In this document: positions 9,051 to 17,783 of the stretch, in pieces | Position numbering within the stretch: position 1 is the stretch's first letter | Layout of the letters: each line of letters begins with the position of its first letter | Assembly: GCF_017912555.1 (NCBI RefSeq) | Contig: NZ_JAERSD010000005.1 | Location: forward strand, 124,001-188,000 | Source of the DNA: Bacillus sp. REN3 | Lineage (GTDB): Bacteria; Bacillota; Bacilli; Bacillales; Cytobacillaceae | DNA length: 64,000 nt | Direction: 5' to 3' | The notes under the pieces: generated by a model | Databases searched by the model: none | The model's input: only the letters and a program-made list of their open reading frames with translations | Told to the model about the DNA's origin: nothing | Translations under genes and position numbers: made by a program

Positions 9051-9098
9051 AAAAAAGCCGGCCCTGTTCCAGATTCCTGGAGTCAGGGTCGGCTTTTC
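9051..9098 (+). terminator. Terminator of the sppA-yteJ operon
   Basis: Long stem AAAAGCCGGCCCTG / CAGGGTCGGCTTTT with one mismatch and a 19-nt loop; T residues close the stem. Confidence 0.75.
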
Positions 9099-9178
9099 GT
9101 TTTCAGCGATTTAGCAAAGGCGGGTTTATTTTTTTTGTTTTATGTCGATAATGGTGGGCTGAAAGGTTGTGGAGGACA

Positions 9179-9874
9179 ATGAAATGGCTGCTGCTGACCA
9201 TCATGCTCATAGCTTTATTCGTGCTCACTCTCCTCATTACAAAATTGAAGGTCTATGTCGACTATTACCATGCAAAAGACAATGACCATCTCAAAATCCT
9301 TATGAAGGCCTGGGGCGGCATCCTAAGGTACAAGGTTGAAATTCCGGTCATTAAGATCGATGATGATTCACCAACACTGATAGCAGAAGAAAAAGTAGAA
9401 GCAGGGCCGAAAGGAAGCAAGAAAAAACAAAAAACGGACCAGCTGGATAAGACCGATCTTCTGAATAGCATAAAAGATTTTAAGACCCTGCTTGCCCATG
9501 TTGTCGGGTTCCATAAAATTGTCCGGAATTTCCTGAAGAAAGTATCGCTTTCCCAGCTGGAATGGCATACGGTCATCGGCGTTGGAGATGCTGCGGCTAC
9601 CGGTACGGTCACTGGCGCGTTTTGGGCAGTAAAAGGCGGGATAGTCGGGATCCTTAGCCGTTATATGAAAATGAAAGACATGCCTGTAATGACGGTGACG
9701 CCAAATTTCCAGCAGGCGATTTCACAAACTAGATTTAAATGTATGATTCAAGTCAGAGTCGGGCATGCTATTTTAGCAGGAATAAAAATGGTTAAATATT
9801 GGAAAGGCGGCATGCCGGAATTTAAGAGGAAGCCATTGTCCGCCCTTTCTGGTGATAAGACTAAATCCGTTTAA
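9179..9874 (+). CDS. ytfI: DUF2953 protein YtfI
   Basis: 231 aa, function not established; predicted membrane-anchored by residues 2-20 (LLLTIMLIALFVLTLL). Residues 65-105 are lysine-rich, and the C-terminal half holds the DUF2953 core (LEWHTVIGVGDAAATG and PNFQ). It is followed 18 nt later by ytfJ, a sporulation gene, so the pair is probably co-expressed during sporulation. ATG 9179 is preferred, although GGAGG is only 3 nt upstream; TTG 9167 lies before the site and is less likely. Confidence 0.75.
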   Translation: MKWLLLTIMLIALFVLTLLITKLKVYVDYYHAKDNDHLKILMKAWGGILRYKVEIPVIKIDDDSPTLIAEEKVEAGPKGSKKKQKTDQLDKTDLLNSIKDFKTLLAHVVGFHKIVRNFLKKVSLSQLEWHTVIGVGDAAATGTVTGAFWAVKGGIVGILSRYMKMKDMPVMTVTPNFQQAISQTRFKCMIQVRVGHAILAGIKMVKYWKGGMPEFKRKPLSALSGDKTKSV

Positions 9875-9892
9875 ACAAGGAGGAAAACAGGA

Positions 9893-10375
9893 ATGTCCGA
9901 CCATCCAATTCAAGGACTAATGACGACTGCCATGGAAAGCCTGAAAGAAATGATTGATGTCAACACAATCATTGGAGACCCTGTGGAAACACCGGATGGA
10001 AGTGTAATCCTGACAGTTTCAAAGGTAGGTTTCGGCTTCGCTGCAGGAGGCAGTGAATTCATTCTCGAAAACTCTAATGGGTCCGGGGGACAAAATGCCT
10101 CAAACGGCCAGTCAGGAGGATCGCAGCATCCATTTGGCGGAGGAAGTGGCGGAGGAGTTTCCATTACACCAATCGCTTTCCTGATCGTTGGCTCAAAGGG
10201 CGTCAAAATGCTCCATCTCGATGAAAGCACCCATCTGTATGAGAAGATCCTGGACCTCGCTCCGCAGGCAGTGGATAAGATTCAGCAAATGATGGGAAAG
10301 AAGGATAGCCAGAGCAGCCAGCAGCAAGGGAACCCATCCGCATATAACGGGCCAAAAACAGATCTTGAATTCTAA
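9893..10375 (+). CDS. ytfJ: GerW family sporulation protein YtfJ
   Basis: 160 aa. YtfJ/GerW proteins are made in the forespore and are linked to spore germination. The N-terminal HPIQGLMTTAMESLKEM and the IGDPVETPDGSVILTVSKV core are typical. A glycine/serine-rich segment (about residues 56-88) links to a second conserved block (ITPIAFLIVG), and the tail is Gln/Ser-rich and variable. A textbook AAGGAGGAAA site precedes ATG 9893 by 7 nt. It closes a two-gene unit with ytfI. Confidence 0.9.
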   Translation: MSDHPIQGLMTTAMESLKEMIDVNTIIGDPVETPDGSVILTVSKVGFGFAAGGSEFILENSNGSGGQNASNGQSGGSQHPFGGGSGGGVSITPIAFLIVGSKGVKMLHLDESTHLYEKILDLAPQAVDKIQQMMGKKDSQSSQQQGNPSAYNGPKTDLEF

Positions 10376-10383
10376 AAATGATT

Positions 10384-10420
10384 GCTGCCTTCCACACCTG
10401 GGGGGCAGCTTTGTATTTTG
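10384..10420 (+). terminator. Weak terminator after ytfJ
   Basis: GCTGCC/GGCAGC stem with a 14-nt loop, then TTTGTATTTT. Confidence 0.4.
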
Positions 10421-10437
10421 GTGAAGTGGTAAAATAA

Positions 10438-10466
10438 TTGCAAAAACAGTAATGAAAAGATATAGT
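10438..10466 (+). promoter_or_regulatory. Sigma-A promoter for tpx
   Basis: TTGCAA, 17-nt spacer, TATAGT; the start point falls about 30 nt before the tpx start codon. Confidence 0.6.
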
Positions 10467-10504
10467 AACACTGTACATAATATGGACAAGGAGGATGATC
10501 AGGT

Positions 10505-11005
10505 ATGGCATCTGTTACATTTAAGGGAAACCCGGTTACATTGCTTGGCAATGAAGTGAAGGTTGGAGACAAGGCACCGGATTTCAAAGTGCTCGCTAAC
10601 GATTTATCCGAAGTGGCGCTCCAGGATTCAAAAGGACAGGTTAGGCTGATCAGTGTCGTTCCTTCAATCGATACTGGTGTATGCGATGCCCAGACACGCC
10701 GTTTCAATGAAGAGGCAGCTAAATTGGGTAATGTGAAGGTATTGACAGTAAGTGTTGACCTTCCTTTCGCGCAAAAACGCTGGTGTGGAGCGAACGGAAT
10801 CGAGAACGTCCAGACACTTTCCGATCATCGCGATCTTTCTTTCGGTGAAGCATACGGGGTAGCGATCAAAGAACTTCGCCTGCTGGCACGTGCGGTTTTC
10901 GTCGTTGATTCCAACGATAAGGTAACATATGTCCAGTATGTCAGCGAAGCGACAGACCATCCGGACTATGAGGGAGCAGTGGAAGCTGCAAAGCAAGCGA
11001 ACTAA
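10505..11005 (+). CDS. tpx: Thiol peroxidase Tpx
   Basis: An atypical 2-Cys peroxiredoxin that reduces alkyl and hydrogen peroxides with thioredoxin as donor. 166 aa, usual length. The peroxidatic Cys60 lies in [11 protein letters not shown] and the resolving Cys94 in KRWCGANG; the conserved Thr and Arg are also present. CAAGGAGGATG stands before ATG 10505. The gene is monocistronic, with its own promoter and terminator, in the position of B. subtilis tpx (ytgI). Confidence 0.95.
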   Translation: MASVTFKGNPVTLLGNEVKVGDKAPDFKVLANDLSEVALQDSKGQVRLISVVPSIDTGVCDAQTRRFNEEAAKLGNVKVLTVSVDLPFAQKRWCGANGIENVQTLSDHRDLSFGEAYGVAIKELRLLARAVFVVDSNDKVTYVQYVSEATDHPDYEGAVEAAKQAN

Positions 11006-11016
11006 AGCATTACAGA

Positions 11017-11050
11017 AACAAGCCGCAGGATCCTGCGGCTTGTTTTTTAT
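11017..11050 (+). terminator. Rho-independent terminator of tpx
   Basis: Perfect palindrome ACAAGCCGCAGGA/TCCTGCGGCTTGT with a T-run. Confidence 0.9.
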
Positions 11051-11427
11051 CCAAAAGAGTTTACACCAGAAACTTTAATAATCATTAGAATAGGGAATCC
11101 ATTCAGGAATCATCTCCTGAAAATGGGGTCCCACCAACAAAACGCGGAAAACAACGCTAAGCAAATTCCGACATAAGAAAAGCTGATTTTTCCTACGCTT
11201 ATGATTGTATCGCAGAAAAAGTAAACACCCAGCAAATGGATACCGAGTGTTTTGTGATGTACGCGATTCATAGGCTTAGGTGTTCCCCTCTGTTCCTTAC
11301 CGCAACGCCTTTATAGTGATGTGAGTTGTGATACTAGGTTCGTGCCCTTCCCTTTCCGGGAGCTTGAGAAATAGCCATTCTTTTGTTTGATGCGTGGCAG
11401 AAACCTTATACGGATGGTGCCGCAGGC
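11051..11427. other. Gene-free stretch between tpx and ytxK
   Basis: No open frame with a ribosome binding site is seen. Only small inverted repeats occur, such as CATAAG/CTTATG (11172-11203) enclosing GAAAA/TTTTC. Nothing recognisable. Confidence 0.5.
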
Positions 11428-11456
11428 TTGAACCCTTGTTCAATCAACGATAAAAT
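11428..11456 (+). promoter_or_regulatory. Sigma-A promoter for ytxK with internal inverted repeat
   Basis: TTGAAC, 17-nt spacer, TAAAAT. The -35 hexamer is one arm of TTGAAC-N4-GTTCAA, a possible operator. About 35 nt separate the -10 from the start codon. Confidence 0.5.
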
Positions 11457-11491
11457 AAAAAGATACTTTTATTGATCAGGAGGAAGTAGGA

Positions 11492-12490
11492 TTGAGCATG
11501 ACTCCGGTAGAAAAATTATTTACTTTATTCAATACGACAGCTGATCTTTTAAAGGATGAGCTATCGTCTACATATCTTGAGGCGTTAGCCGAGACAGGGG
11601 AAAATTTATTCCATGGGGCAGTCCTCCAGGATGAAGTCACTGAATTCTCAAGGAAAAAACTCGATAAGGCTTATCGAGGAATCAGGCTGGAAGAGTTCTC
11701 CAAAGAAGAAATCCGTAAGGGATTCCAACTGGCTATTTTAAAAGGCATGCAGAAGCATGTCCAGCCAAATCACCAGATGACACCCGATTCGATAGGGATG
11801 TTCATTGGATATTTGGTCAGTAAATTTGTTGAGGATAAGAGTTTCAGGCTGCTTGATCCTGCTGTCGGGACCGGTAATCTCCTTTCCACAGTACTGAACC
11901 AGCTCGAAAGCAGGGACATTGATTCCATTGGCATCGAAATTAATGAGGTGCTGATCCGATTGGCATATGTGAATGCCAATTTGCAAAGGCATTCAGTCGA
12001 GTTATTCAATCAGGATAGCCTTGAACCGCTGTTTGTTGATCCTGCGGATGCAGTGATTTGCGACTTGCCTGTCGGCTATTATCCAAATGACCTCAGGGCA
12101 CAGGAATATCAAGTGAAAGCGAGCGAAGGGCATACCTATTCCCACCATTTGTTCATCGAACAGAGTACCAGGTATGTGAAAGAAGGAGGCTATATGTTTT
12201 TCGTGATTCCAAATGGCCTATTTGAGAGCGAGCAGGCGCCCCTTCTCCACGAATTCATAAAGGAGAATATCTTGATCCAGGGAATCCTGCAGCTGCCTCA
12301 ATCGTTATTCAAGACCAAGAATGCGGCGAAAAGCATTTTGATCCTTCAAAGAAAGGGAGAAGGGGTAAAAGCGCCGAAACAGGTGTTGTTAGCTGAACTG
12401 CCCAAGCTTTCGGATGGACCTGCAGTAAACCGGATGCTTGGGAAAATCGATGGATGGTTTACTGAAAATAAACGGTTTGCCAATAAATGA
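11492..12490 (+). CDS. ytxK: Class I SAM-dependent methyltransferase YtxK
   Basis: 332 aa resembling the methyltransferase subunit of type I restriction systems. A helical N-terminal region (1-100) precedes the SAM-binding motif LDPAVGTGNLLS near residue 128. The catalytic motif IV, normally (N/D)PP(Y/F), reads DLPVGYY, so activity on adenine is uncertain. It lies directly upstream of ackA as in B. subtilis, with no restriction genes nearby, so a housekeeping role is more likely than defence. TTG 11492 is chosen: it stands 7 nt after AGGAGG, whereas ATG 11498 is 13 nt away. Confidence 0.85.
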   Translation: MSMTPVEKLFTLFNTTADLLKDELSSTYLEALAETGENLFHGAVLQDEVTEFSRKKLDKAYRGIRLEEFSKEEIRKGFQLAILKGMQKHVQPNHQMTPDSIGMFIGYLVSKFVEDKSFRLLDPAVGTGNLLSTVLNQLESRDIDSIGIEINEVLIRLAYVNANLQRHSVELFNQDSLEPLFVDPADAVICDLPVGYYPNDLRAQEYQVKASEGHTYSHHLFIEQSTRYVKEGGYMFFVIPNGLFESEQAPLLHEFIKENILIQGILQLPQSLFKTKNAAKSILILQRKGEGVKAPKQVLLAELPKLSDGPAVNRMLGKIDGWFTENKRFANK

Positions 12491-12528
12491 AGGAGGACCG
12501 GGATTTGATTCCGGTTCCCTTTTTTTAA
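12491..12528 (+). terminator. Rho-independent terminator of ytxK
   Basis: GGACCGGGA/TTCCGGTTCC-type stem, followed by seven T residues, just after the ytxK stop. Confidence 0.75.
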
Positions 12529-12743
12529 TGCTTGCACAGGCAATCCTTTGACTGTCATAAGCCTAGTCTGTGCAGTGCACGCCGATACTCAGCAGCTGGC
12601 TTGAAGCTGGTGATGGCCCCTCAACACAGAAACTTCTATGCTGAGAGCACTCCTCCGTTTTGGCATCCGGCAATGTTCACCCGAAGCTATTGCCCCCTCC
12701 TCCCCTTTCTTCAAACCAGTTTTTTTTACCATTTATTCTTGTG

Positions 12744-12765
12744 TGTAAAGATAATTATCTTTACA
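12744..12765. promoter_or_regulatory. Perfect 22-bp palindrome, unassigned operator candidate
   Basis: Half-site TGTAAAGATAA followed at once by its exact complement. It is AT-rich, lies 245 bp before ackA and 254 bp after ytxK, and is not attached to any recognised gene. The inner GATAATTATC resembles a Fur/PerR-like core but lacks that family's central base, so I assign no regulator. Around it (12531-12880) no supported gene is visible. Confidence 0.5.
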
Positions 12766-12880
12766 TATTTATTTTTCCAATATGACCCAGAAATAAGAAA
12801 GGAAAGGCTTGCAATAACCGCTTTTCCAATCATTCGAAGTATCTGAATAAAAACTCATTTCGACAATATGATGGCTTTGC

Positions 12881-12909
12881 TTGAAAAGTGGATGGGACAG
12901 TGTTTAAAT
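12881..12909 (+). promoter_or_regulatory. Possible sigma-A promoter for ackA
   Basis: TTGAAA, 17-nt spacer, TTAAAT, leaving a ~95-nt leader. No clear CcpA (cre) site is seen near it, although ackA is a classic CcpA-activated gene in B. subtilis. Confidence 0.35.
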
Positions 12910-13009
12910 GAGAAAATAAGAGATGTATTTACAGCCTGCGCAAACATTAACTGTATCAGTTTTTGTTGTATATTTAACCAAGCTGTTATATAAAAGGAGC
13001 GGTACAAAA

Positions 13010-14197
13010 ATGGCAAAAATCATTGCAATCAATGCCGGCAGTTCCTCACTGAAGTTTCAGTTGTTTGAAATGCCGAGCGAGGAAGTCATCACAAAGGGGA
13101 TTGTTGAGAGGATCGGCCTAAAGGATTCCATTTTCACAATCTCTGTAAATGACGAAAGAATCAAGGAAATCACAGAGATTCCAAACCATGAAGTAGCTGT
13201 GAAGATTCTTCTCGATAAACTGACCTCAATGGGAATCATCAAGTCGCTTGATGAGATCGAAGGAAGCGGACACCGTGTTGTACATGGAGGAGAGACCTTC
13301 ACCGATTCGGTTTTGATTACGGACGAAACATTGCAGAAGATTGAAGAACTGTCCGAACTGGCTCCGCTGCATAATCCAGCTAATGCTATCGGAATCCGTG
13401 CATTCCAGCATGTGCTGCCAAATGTTCCTGCAGTGGCAGTTTTCGATACCGCTTTCCATCAGACAATGCCGGAAAACTCATTCCTGTACAGTCTTCCATA
13501 TGACTACTATAAGAACTATGGCATCCGCAAATATGGTTTCCATGGCACTTCACATAAGTATGTCTCACTGCGGGCCGCAGAAATGCTAGGCCGCCCCGTT
13601 GAACAACTGCGCCTTATTTCCTGCCACCTTGGGAATGGTGCGAGCATCGCGGCGATCGAAGGCGGGAAGTCCATTGATACGTCCATGGGCTTCACTCCGC
13701 TAGCCGGTGTGACAATGGGTACACGCTCAGGCAACATTGACCCTGCCCTAATTCCATATATCATGGAAAAAACAAACAAGAGTGCGGATGAAGTTCTGCA
13801 TGTTTTGAACAAGGAAAGCGGCATGCTAGGCGTTTCCGGCTTCTCTAGCGACCTTCGCGACATCGAGGAAGAAGCGGAAAAAGGCAATGAGCGTGCAGAG
13901 CTTGCTTTGAAGGTCTTTGCGGACCGTATTCACAAATACATCGGTTCCTATGCAGCTCGTATGTGCGGTGTAGATGCCATTGTCTTTACAGCCGGCATAG
14001 GTGAGAACAGCACTGCTATCCGTGCGCGTGTGCTGCAGGGACTTGAGTTCATGGGAGTATACTGGGATCCTGCACTAAACAAAGTGCGGGGCGAGGAAGC
14101 TTTCATCAGCTATCCGCATTCCCCGGTTAAAGTCCTGGTTATTCCAACCGATGAAGAAGTAATGATTGCCCGCGATGTTGTCCGCCTGACAAAGTAA
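13010..14197 (+). CDS. ackA: Acetate kinase AckA
   Basis: Converts acetyl phosphate and ADP to acetate and ATP in overflow metabolism. 395 aa, normal length. The N-terminal [11 protein letters not shown] phosphate-binding motif, [20 protein letters not shown], the LGNGAS loop and FTAGIGENS are all intact. ATG 13010 is selected because AAAGGAGC precedes it by about 10 nt and it gives the standard [10 protein letters not shown] start; the frame is open 29 codons further upstream. Monocistronic, with a strong terminator. Confidence 0.95.
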   Translation: MAKIIAINAGSSSLKFQLFEMPSEEVITKGIVERIGLKDSIFTISVNDERIKEITEIPNHEVAVKILLDKLTSMGIIKSLDEIEGSGHRVVHGGETFTDSVLITDETLQKIEELSELAPLHNPANAIGIRAFQHVLPNVPAVAVFDTAFHQTMPENSFLYSLPYDYYKNYGIRKYGFHGTSHKYVSLRAAEMLGRPVEQLRLISCHLGNGASIAAIEGGKSIDTSMGFTPLAGVTMGTRSGNIDPALIPYIMEKTNKSADEVLHVLNKESGMLGVSGFSSDLRDIEEEAEKGNERAELALKVFADRIHKYIGSYAARMCGVDAIVFTAGIGENSTAIRARVLQGLEFMGVYWDPALNKVRGEEAFISYPHSPVKVLVIPTDEEVMIARDVVRLTK

Positions 14198-14203
14198 TTG
14201 ATT

Positions 14204-14245
14204 AAAAGGCAGAAACGGTATAACCCTGTTTCTGCCTTTTCATTT
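14204..14245 (+). terminator. Rho-independent terminator of ackA
   Basis: Perfect 13-bp stem AAAAGGCAGAAAC/GTTTCTGCCTTTT with an 11-nt loop. Confidence 0.88.
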
Positions 14246-14274
14246 TTCATGAATGTTTTCCTTTGTGCTATACT
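14246..14274 (+). promoter_or_regulatory. Sigma-A promoter for the ecsC-like gene
   Basis: TTCATG (weak), 17-nt spacer, TATACT; the -10 lies about 30 nt before the start codon. Confidence 0.45.
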
Positions 14275-14304
14275 GGAAGAAAATCGATTGCTGGGGGTTT
14301 TTCA

Positions 14305-15147
14305 ATGCCTTTGACTGAACGGGAAAAGAAGGTTCTGGAAGATTTAAAGGAGTGGGAAAACGAGCTGTACAGCTATGAACCGAATGACTTTGAGCTTGCG
14401 TATGACCGGTATCTCGAGAAATCCTTCTCGCTGCTGCCCGAAGAGACCCAGGAGAAGTTCTTCACTGTGTTTGACAGCTGGCTCTTCCATCTCCATTCAT
14501 TGATTCAAGGTTCCCAGCTCCAGATGGATGCGAAGGAACGGATACTGGAGGCTGGCAGGGTGTTCGAGCCGGGGCTTGAGACAATTTACGATCTTAGGCA
14601 GCTTCCGCTTGAAAAACTTGAGTTCATTGCCGGGCAGCAGATTGCCCGCCACAGGCTTTATTCCCTGGCACAGGGGGGCCTCTCCGGGAGCGGTGGCAGT
14701 CTCGTGCTGGGAGCTGATATTCCTGCGATGGCAGTCATTAACCTGAGGGTTGTCCAATTGATTGCGATGACCTACGGATTTGAAGTCAACACCCCTTTTG
14801 AAATGATGGTAGCGCTGAAGGTGTTCCGTACGGCGACAATGCCATCGAGGCTCCAAAGCACCGGCTGGGCCGAACTGAAGGGTGACCTTGAGCAAGAGGG
14901 GGATTATTATTTCTACGAAGGAAACGATGAACTCGCAGATGTGACCTGGCTTGAACAGCCTATCAAGCAGTTATTCAAAGCAATGGCCATCTTGATGTTC
15001 CGCAGAAGGAAACTGCAGGGGCTGCCAGTCATCAGCATAGCCATCGGGGCTGGTACGAACTATCAGCTGACACGGAGGGTTACTGAATTCGCCCATAAGT
15101 ATTATCAGATGCGATTTTTTTTGGAAAAAGGAGCGCTTGATCTATGA
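14305..15147 (+). CDS. EcsC family protein
   Basis: 280 aa, member of the EcsC family, whose biochemical role is unknown; in B. subtilis EcsC is encoded with the EcsAB ABC transporter. The family's glycine-rich, amphipathic central block is visible (GGLSGSGGSLVLGADIPAM, about residues 128-147), followed by the conserved RVVQLIAMTYGFE helix and a C-terminal FRRRKLQGLPVISIAIGAG segment. No EcsA/EcsB is nearby. ATG 14305 follows TGGGGG by about 9 nt. The stop overlaps moaB in an ATGA, so the two are translationally coupled, which does not itself suggest a molybdenum role. Confidence 0.8.
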   Translation: MPLTEREKKVLEDLKEWENELYSYEPNDFELAYDRYLEKSFSLLPEETQEKFFTVFDSWLFHLHSLIQGSQLQMDAKERILEAGRVFEPGLETIYDLRQLPLEKLEFIAGQQIARHRLYSLAQGGLSGSGGSLVLGADIPAMAVINLRVVQLIAMTYGFEVNTPFEMMVALKVFRTATMPSRLQSTGWAELKGDLEQEGDYYFYEGNDELADVTWLEQPIKQLFKAMAILMFRRRKLQGLPVISIAIGAGTNYQLTRRVTEFAHKYYQMRFFLEKGALDL

Positions 15148-15656
15148 GTACCCATGAACACAAACAGGCCGCCCCAAGGCAGGTCCGCTGTATGGTGATC
15201 ACCGTCAGTGATACAAGGAATGAAGAAACAGACAAGAGCGGCAGGCTCATGAAGGAAATGCTGACAGAGGCAGGACATATCATTGCAGACTATGAAATTG
15301 TCAAAGACGAAGGAGAATCAATTAAAAACGCAGTTTTGAAAGGCTGCAGAAATCCTCAGGTAGATGTCGTCCTCACAAATGGAGGGACAGGTGTAGCAAG
15401 GCGGGATGTCACGATTGAAACCGTCCAGAGCCTATATGAAAAAGAATTGCCGGGATTTGGCGAAATCTTCCGTATGCTTAGCTATCAGGAGGACATTGGC
15501 TCAGCTGCGATCCTGTCCAGGGCTGCAGCGGGCGTTGTGAATGACCGGGCTGTCTTTTCAACTCCTGGATCGAGCGGAGCTGTCCGCCTGGCGATGGAAA
15601 AGCTGATCATTCCCGAAATTGGACATGTTGTAAGAGAGCTTACAAAGGATCTGTAA
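15144..15656 (+). CDS. moaB: Molybdenum cofactor protein MoaB
   Basis: 170 aa, MoaB/MogA fold, thought to adenylylate molybdopterin before molybdenum insertion. Visible family blocks are VITVSDTRNEETDKSG near residue 14, LTNGGTGVARRDVT near 74 (substrate-binding TGGTG-type loop, here NGGTG), the GFGEIFR loop and FSTPGSSGAVRLA near 135. It starts within the last codons of the EcsC-like gene and is followed by a strong terminator. Confidence 0.92.
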   Translation: MSTHEHKQAAPRQVRCMVITVSDTRNEETDKSGRLMKEMLTEAGHIIADYEIVKDEGESIKNAVLKGCRNPQVDVVLTNGGTGVARRDVTIETVQSLYEKELPGFGEIFRMLSYQEDIGSAAILSRAAAGVVNDRAVFSTPGSSGAVRLAMEKLIIPEIGHVVRELTKDL

Positions 15657-15660
15657 TAGG

Positions 15661-15692
15661 AAAATCCCTTCAACGAATGAAGGGATTTTTTA
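15661..15692 (+). terminator. Rho-independent terminator of moaB
   Basis: Perfect 12-bp stem AAAATCCCTTCA/TGAAGGGATTTT with a 5-nt loop and T-run. Confidence 0.9.
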
Positions 15693-15744
15693 TTGGAAAA
15701 ATATAAAATTCTTTAGGGGTGGATTACTAAATGCAGTATTCAAA

Positions 15745-15850
15745 ATCCAGCTCCAGAGCTTAGCCCCCGCGAAACGCTTCGGTCCTGCCACAGAAGTCGT
15801 TTCTTTGACTTCACTGGCAGGACCTCAATGGACACGGATGCACTGGTGCC
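15745..15850. repeat. Bacillus-type dispersed palindromic repeat, degenerate copy
   Basis: An 18-bp stem with 2 mismatches (15781-15798 against 15807-15824; arms begin GGTCCTGCCA and end TGGCAGGACC) preceded by CCAGCTCCAGAGCTTAGCCC. I recall closely similar palindromes, with GCTCCAGCGCCTAGCCCC followed by CTTCGGTCCTGCC, as high-copy intergenic repeats in many Bacillaceae genomes. The outer arms here have decayed. The rest of 15850-16055 holds nothing I can support. Confidence 0.6.
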
Positions 15851-16055
15851 GATGTTTGCCATAGGATGTTGCAATCTTATTCAGCCAGCACTTGTCAGGG
15901 ATGAATGAGGTGCTTACCCATGTTCTGCCAAATTTCATTTCAGCAATCCTGAAAATGCCCAGTCGCCACGCGGCAAGATGAATATTCTATCCATTCAAAC
16001 AGCGGAAGAACTTTTTTAAAGCCTTCTTGTCATATATTGGTTGAAGCGTCCTTTG

Positions 16056-16373
16056 TTATTGGTGGAGTTTATCGGCACTGATGTCCTGTTGTGTCCTGTA
16101 CCACAACCAAAGGTCATTGATGATTGAAGCTAGCTCGGCAATCTCGCTGTTCAACTCGCAGGAACGGAGGAAGTTGCTTTCGTCTCCCAGTTGTGCTTGT
16201 TTAAAGTTGATCGTTTCCTCAAGCTCGGCAATTCGATCAGGGATGCTTCCGCGGATTTTTTCCCAGTGAAGGAGAATTGCGTGCTGTTTTTCAAGGCTAT
16301 AGTCTTCCCAATTTTCTCTAAGAGCAGGAAGGGGTATGCCCAGTCGGCTGTTAAAAAGAAAAAAATGCTCCAT
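16056..16373 (-). CDS. Small conserved coiled-coil-like hypothetical protein
   Basis: 105 aa, no function recognised. It is rich in Glu/Leu/Trp helices with a probable coiled coil (about residues 35-85, RIAELEETINFKQAQ and ELNSEIAELASII). The composition looks protein-like, unlike the overlapping frame at 16151-16411. ATG 16373 is used, about 11 nt after GGGGG; TTG 16391 has no site. It is transcribed against argG and is probably monocistronic. Its stop is followed by gene-free DNA. Confidence 0.6.
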   Translation of the reverse strand: MEHFFLFNSRLGIPLPALRENWEDYSLEKQHAILLHWEKIRGSIPDRIAELEETINFKQAQLGDESNFLRSCELNSEIAELASIINDLWLWYRTQQDISADKLHQ

Positions 16374-16522
16374 TTCTGATGGTTCCCCCAATCGCGAATC
16401 ATTGCTTCCATTTTACTATACTTCTAAATCTGCTACCACAATCCAAAAGCACACGGGAAAAATTTTCAGGGAATTTGAAGTTTTATCTTGAAATATTCAG
16501 GAAAACCTGTTAATTTAATATT

Positions 16523-16560
16523 CATGAATAAAAATTTATAGCGATGAATAAATATTCGGC
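16523..16560 (+). promoter_or_regulatory. Tandem ARG boxes (ArgR/AhrC operator) for argGH
   Basis: Two adjacent 18-bp sites, CATGAATAAAAATTTATA (16523-16540) and GATGAATAAATATTCGGC (16543-16560), 2 bp apart. Both match the known AhrC box (CATGAATAAAAATTCAAG type). They end 4 bp before the argG ribosome binding site, so arginine-bound AhrC should repress from here. A weak TTGAAA / TAATTT pair at 16488-16516 may be the promoter. Confidence 0.85.
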
Positions 16561-16577
16561 ATAAAGGAGAATGCAAA

Positions 16578-17783
16578 ATGACTCAAAATAAAGTGATTCT
16601 TGCCTATTCAGGCGGGCTCGATACATCGGTCGCAATTAAATGGCTTAAGGAGCAAGGGTATTCCGTAGTAGCCTGCTGTCTCGATGTTGGGGAAGGAAAG
16701 GATTTGCAATTTATAAAGGAAAAGGCATTGAAAGTCGGTGCCGTACAATCCTATGTACTGGATGTCAAGGAGGAATTCGCGAATGATTACGCGCTGTTTG
16801 CCCTTCAGGCTCATGCGCTTTACGAAGGAAAATATCCGCTAATTTCGGCTCTTTCCCGCCCGCTGATTTCCAAAAAGCTGGTTGAGATCGCCGAGAAGGA
16901 AGGAGCGGTGGCAGTTGCACACGGCTGTACCGGAAAAGGGAATGACCAGGTAAGATTCGAAGTTTCAATCAAGGCGTTGAATCCGGATCTTAAGGTGATT
17001 GCCCCGGTACGTGAGTGGAAATGGTCGCGTGAGGAGGAAATCGCTTATGCGGCAAAGAACGGCATCCCGATTCCTGTCAATCTGGACAGTCCATTTTCGA
17101 TTGATCAGAATCTCTGGGGAAGAAGCAATGAATGCGGCATTCTTGAAGACCCTTGGCAATCTCCGCCAGAGGAAGCATATGAGCTGACGGCAGCACTTGA
17201 AGATACACCGGATGCACCGGATATAGTTGAAATCGAGTTTTATCAAGGAGTTCCCGTGGCAATCAATGGAAAATCATACTCATTGTCCCAATTGATCCTT
17301 GAACTGAACTTCATTGCCGGAAAACATGGGGTCGGAAGAATTGACCACGTAGAGAATCGCCTTGTCGGCATAAAGTCCCGTGAGGTATATGAAGCTCCAG
17401 CTGCCATGACGCTAATCAAAGCCCATAAAGAATTGGAAGATATCACGCTTGTGAAGGAAGTTGCCCATTTCAAGCCTGTCATTGAAAAGAAAATCACTGA
17501 ATTGATTTATGAAGGCTTATGGTTTTCTCCTCTTCAGCAAGCACTTGCGGGATTCCTGAAGGAAACCCAGAGGCATGTGACAGGCACTGTTAGAGTCAAA
17601 TTATTCAAGGGGCATGCAATCGTCGAAGGAAGAAAGTCGCCATACTCCCTTTATAATGAAAAACTGGCTACTTATACAGCCGAAGACGAGTTCGACCATG
17701 GAGCAGCGGTTGGTTTCATCAATCTGTGGGGACTTCCTACAGTCGTCCACAGCATGGTCCAGGGCAAGAAGGTGACAGTGTGA
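16578..17783 (+). CDS. argG: Argininosuccinate synthase
   Basis: Condenses citrulline and aspartate with ATP to argininosuccinate. 401 aa. The N-terminal PP-loop [15 protein letters not shown], the [14 protein letters not shown] substrate loop near residue 115 and the [13 protein letters not shown] block near 172 are intact. AAAGGAGAATG precedes ATG 16578. It is the first gene of an operon under two ARG boxes; its stop overlaps the argH start (GTGA), giving translational coupling and balanced output of the two last arginine enzymes. Confidence 0.96.
   Translation: MTQNKVILAYSGGLDTSVAIKWLKEQGYSVVACCLDVGEGKDLQFIKEKALKVGAVQSYVLDVKEEFANDYALFALQAHALYEGKYPLISALSRPLISKKLVEIAEKEGAVAVAHGCTGKGNDQVRFEVSIKALNPDLKVIAPVREWKWSREEEIAYAAKNGIPIPVNLDSPFSIDQNLWGRSNECGILEDPWQSPPEEAYELTAALEDTPDAPDIVEIEFYQGVPVAINGKSYSLSQLILELNFIAGKHGVGRIDHVENRLVGIKSREVYEAPAAMTLIKAHKELEDITLVKEVAHFKPVIEKKITELIYEGLWFSPLQQALAGFLKETQRHVTGTVRVKLFKGHAIVEGRKSPYSLYNEKLATYTAEDEFDHGAAVGFINLWGLPTVVHSMVQGKKVTV

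Noticed and set aside
12532-12846. 104-codon frame between ytxK and ackA
   Set aside because: No ribosome binding site, odd composition rich in His/Phe/Cys, and it runs through the 22-bp palindrome.
15781-15824. Terminator after moaB
   Set aside because: Strong hairpin but no T-run, and moaB already has a perfect terminator at 15661; fits a dispersed repeat better.
16151-16411. 86-codon minus-strand frame overlapping the 105-aa hypothetical gene
   Set aside because: Less protein-like (poly-Phe, Ser/Lys-rich tail) than the overlapping frame, which has a coherent helical composition.
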